6,191 nt of DNA. Origin: Moorella sp. UBA4076. GTDB lineage: Bacteria; Bacillota; DSM-521; Neomoorellales; Neomoorellaceae. How positions within the stretch are numbered: the first letter of the stretch is position 1; each line of letters begins with the position of its first letter. The notes beneath the pieces are model-generated. The model saw only the letters and a list, made by a program, of their open reading frames with translations. It had not been told where the DNA came from and did no database searches. The stretch covers positions 1-6,191 of the forward strand of contig DFYS01000153.1 of NCBI GenBank assembly GCA_002383405.1, given 5' to 3'. Both the position numbers and the translations under genes were made by a program. Below are positions 6,190-6,191 of the stretch, one piece after another.

Positions 6190-6191
6190 GG

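Overview
The window looks like chromosomal DNA of a moderately GC-rich, low-pathogenicity-type Firmicute of the Clostridia / Thermoanaerobacterales kind. A Moorella-like genome would fit. The grounds are purine-rich Shine-Dalgarno sites close to AAGGAGGT, several GTG starts, a Gram-positive-type (YutG-like) PgpA protein, and TrkA/TrkH proteins of the style found in clostridia. The taxon is an inference from gene style, not from a marker gene.

Layout. (1) Positions 1-230 are a mostly non-coding leader that may hold the last few codons of an upstream gene; they end in a good promoter and ribosome site for a PgpA-family protein (231-755, +). (2) A perfect 14-bp hairpin at 783-815 separates that gene from a convergent, minus-strand vapBC toxin-antitoxin pair: AbrB-type antitoxin (1260-1526) followed by PIN-domain toxin (853-1260), overlapping by one base. 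Its promoter has a perfect TTGACA -35, appears to give a very short leader, and is covered by an inverted repeat that could be the operator. (3) Diverging from vapBC is a potassium-uptake operon, trkA (best start 1712, to 3055) and trkH (3064-4512), closed by an intrinsic terminator at 4522-4561. (4) A fold-type II PLP-dependent enzyme of unassigned substrate (4644-6002) follows as its own unit. (5) The last 189 bases carry an 18/20 direct repeat and probably the 3' end of a minus-strand gene with a membrane segment, running off the window.

How the genes work together. TrkA (cytoplasmic NAD-binding gating ring) and TrkH (membrane channel subunit) form one potassium transporter. VapB and VapC form one toxin-antitoxin module, probably self-regulated. 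The PgpA-family protein and the PLP enzyme look like independent metabolic genes. Codon use differs: the PLP gene is strongly biased to C- and G-ending codons, the trk genes are intermediate, and vapBC is the most AT-tolerant.

Nothing in the window clearly amounts to an undescribed system. The most open questions are the substrate of the PLP enzyme, the regulation of vapBC, and the nature of the right-hand partial gene. No tRNA, rRNA, CRISPR array, insertion sequence or known riboswitch was seen.
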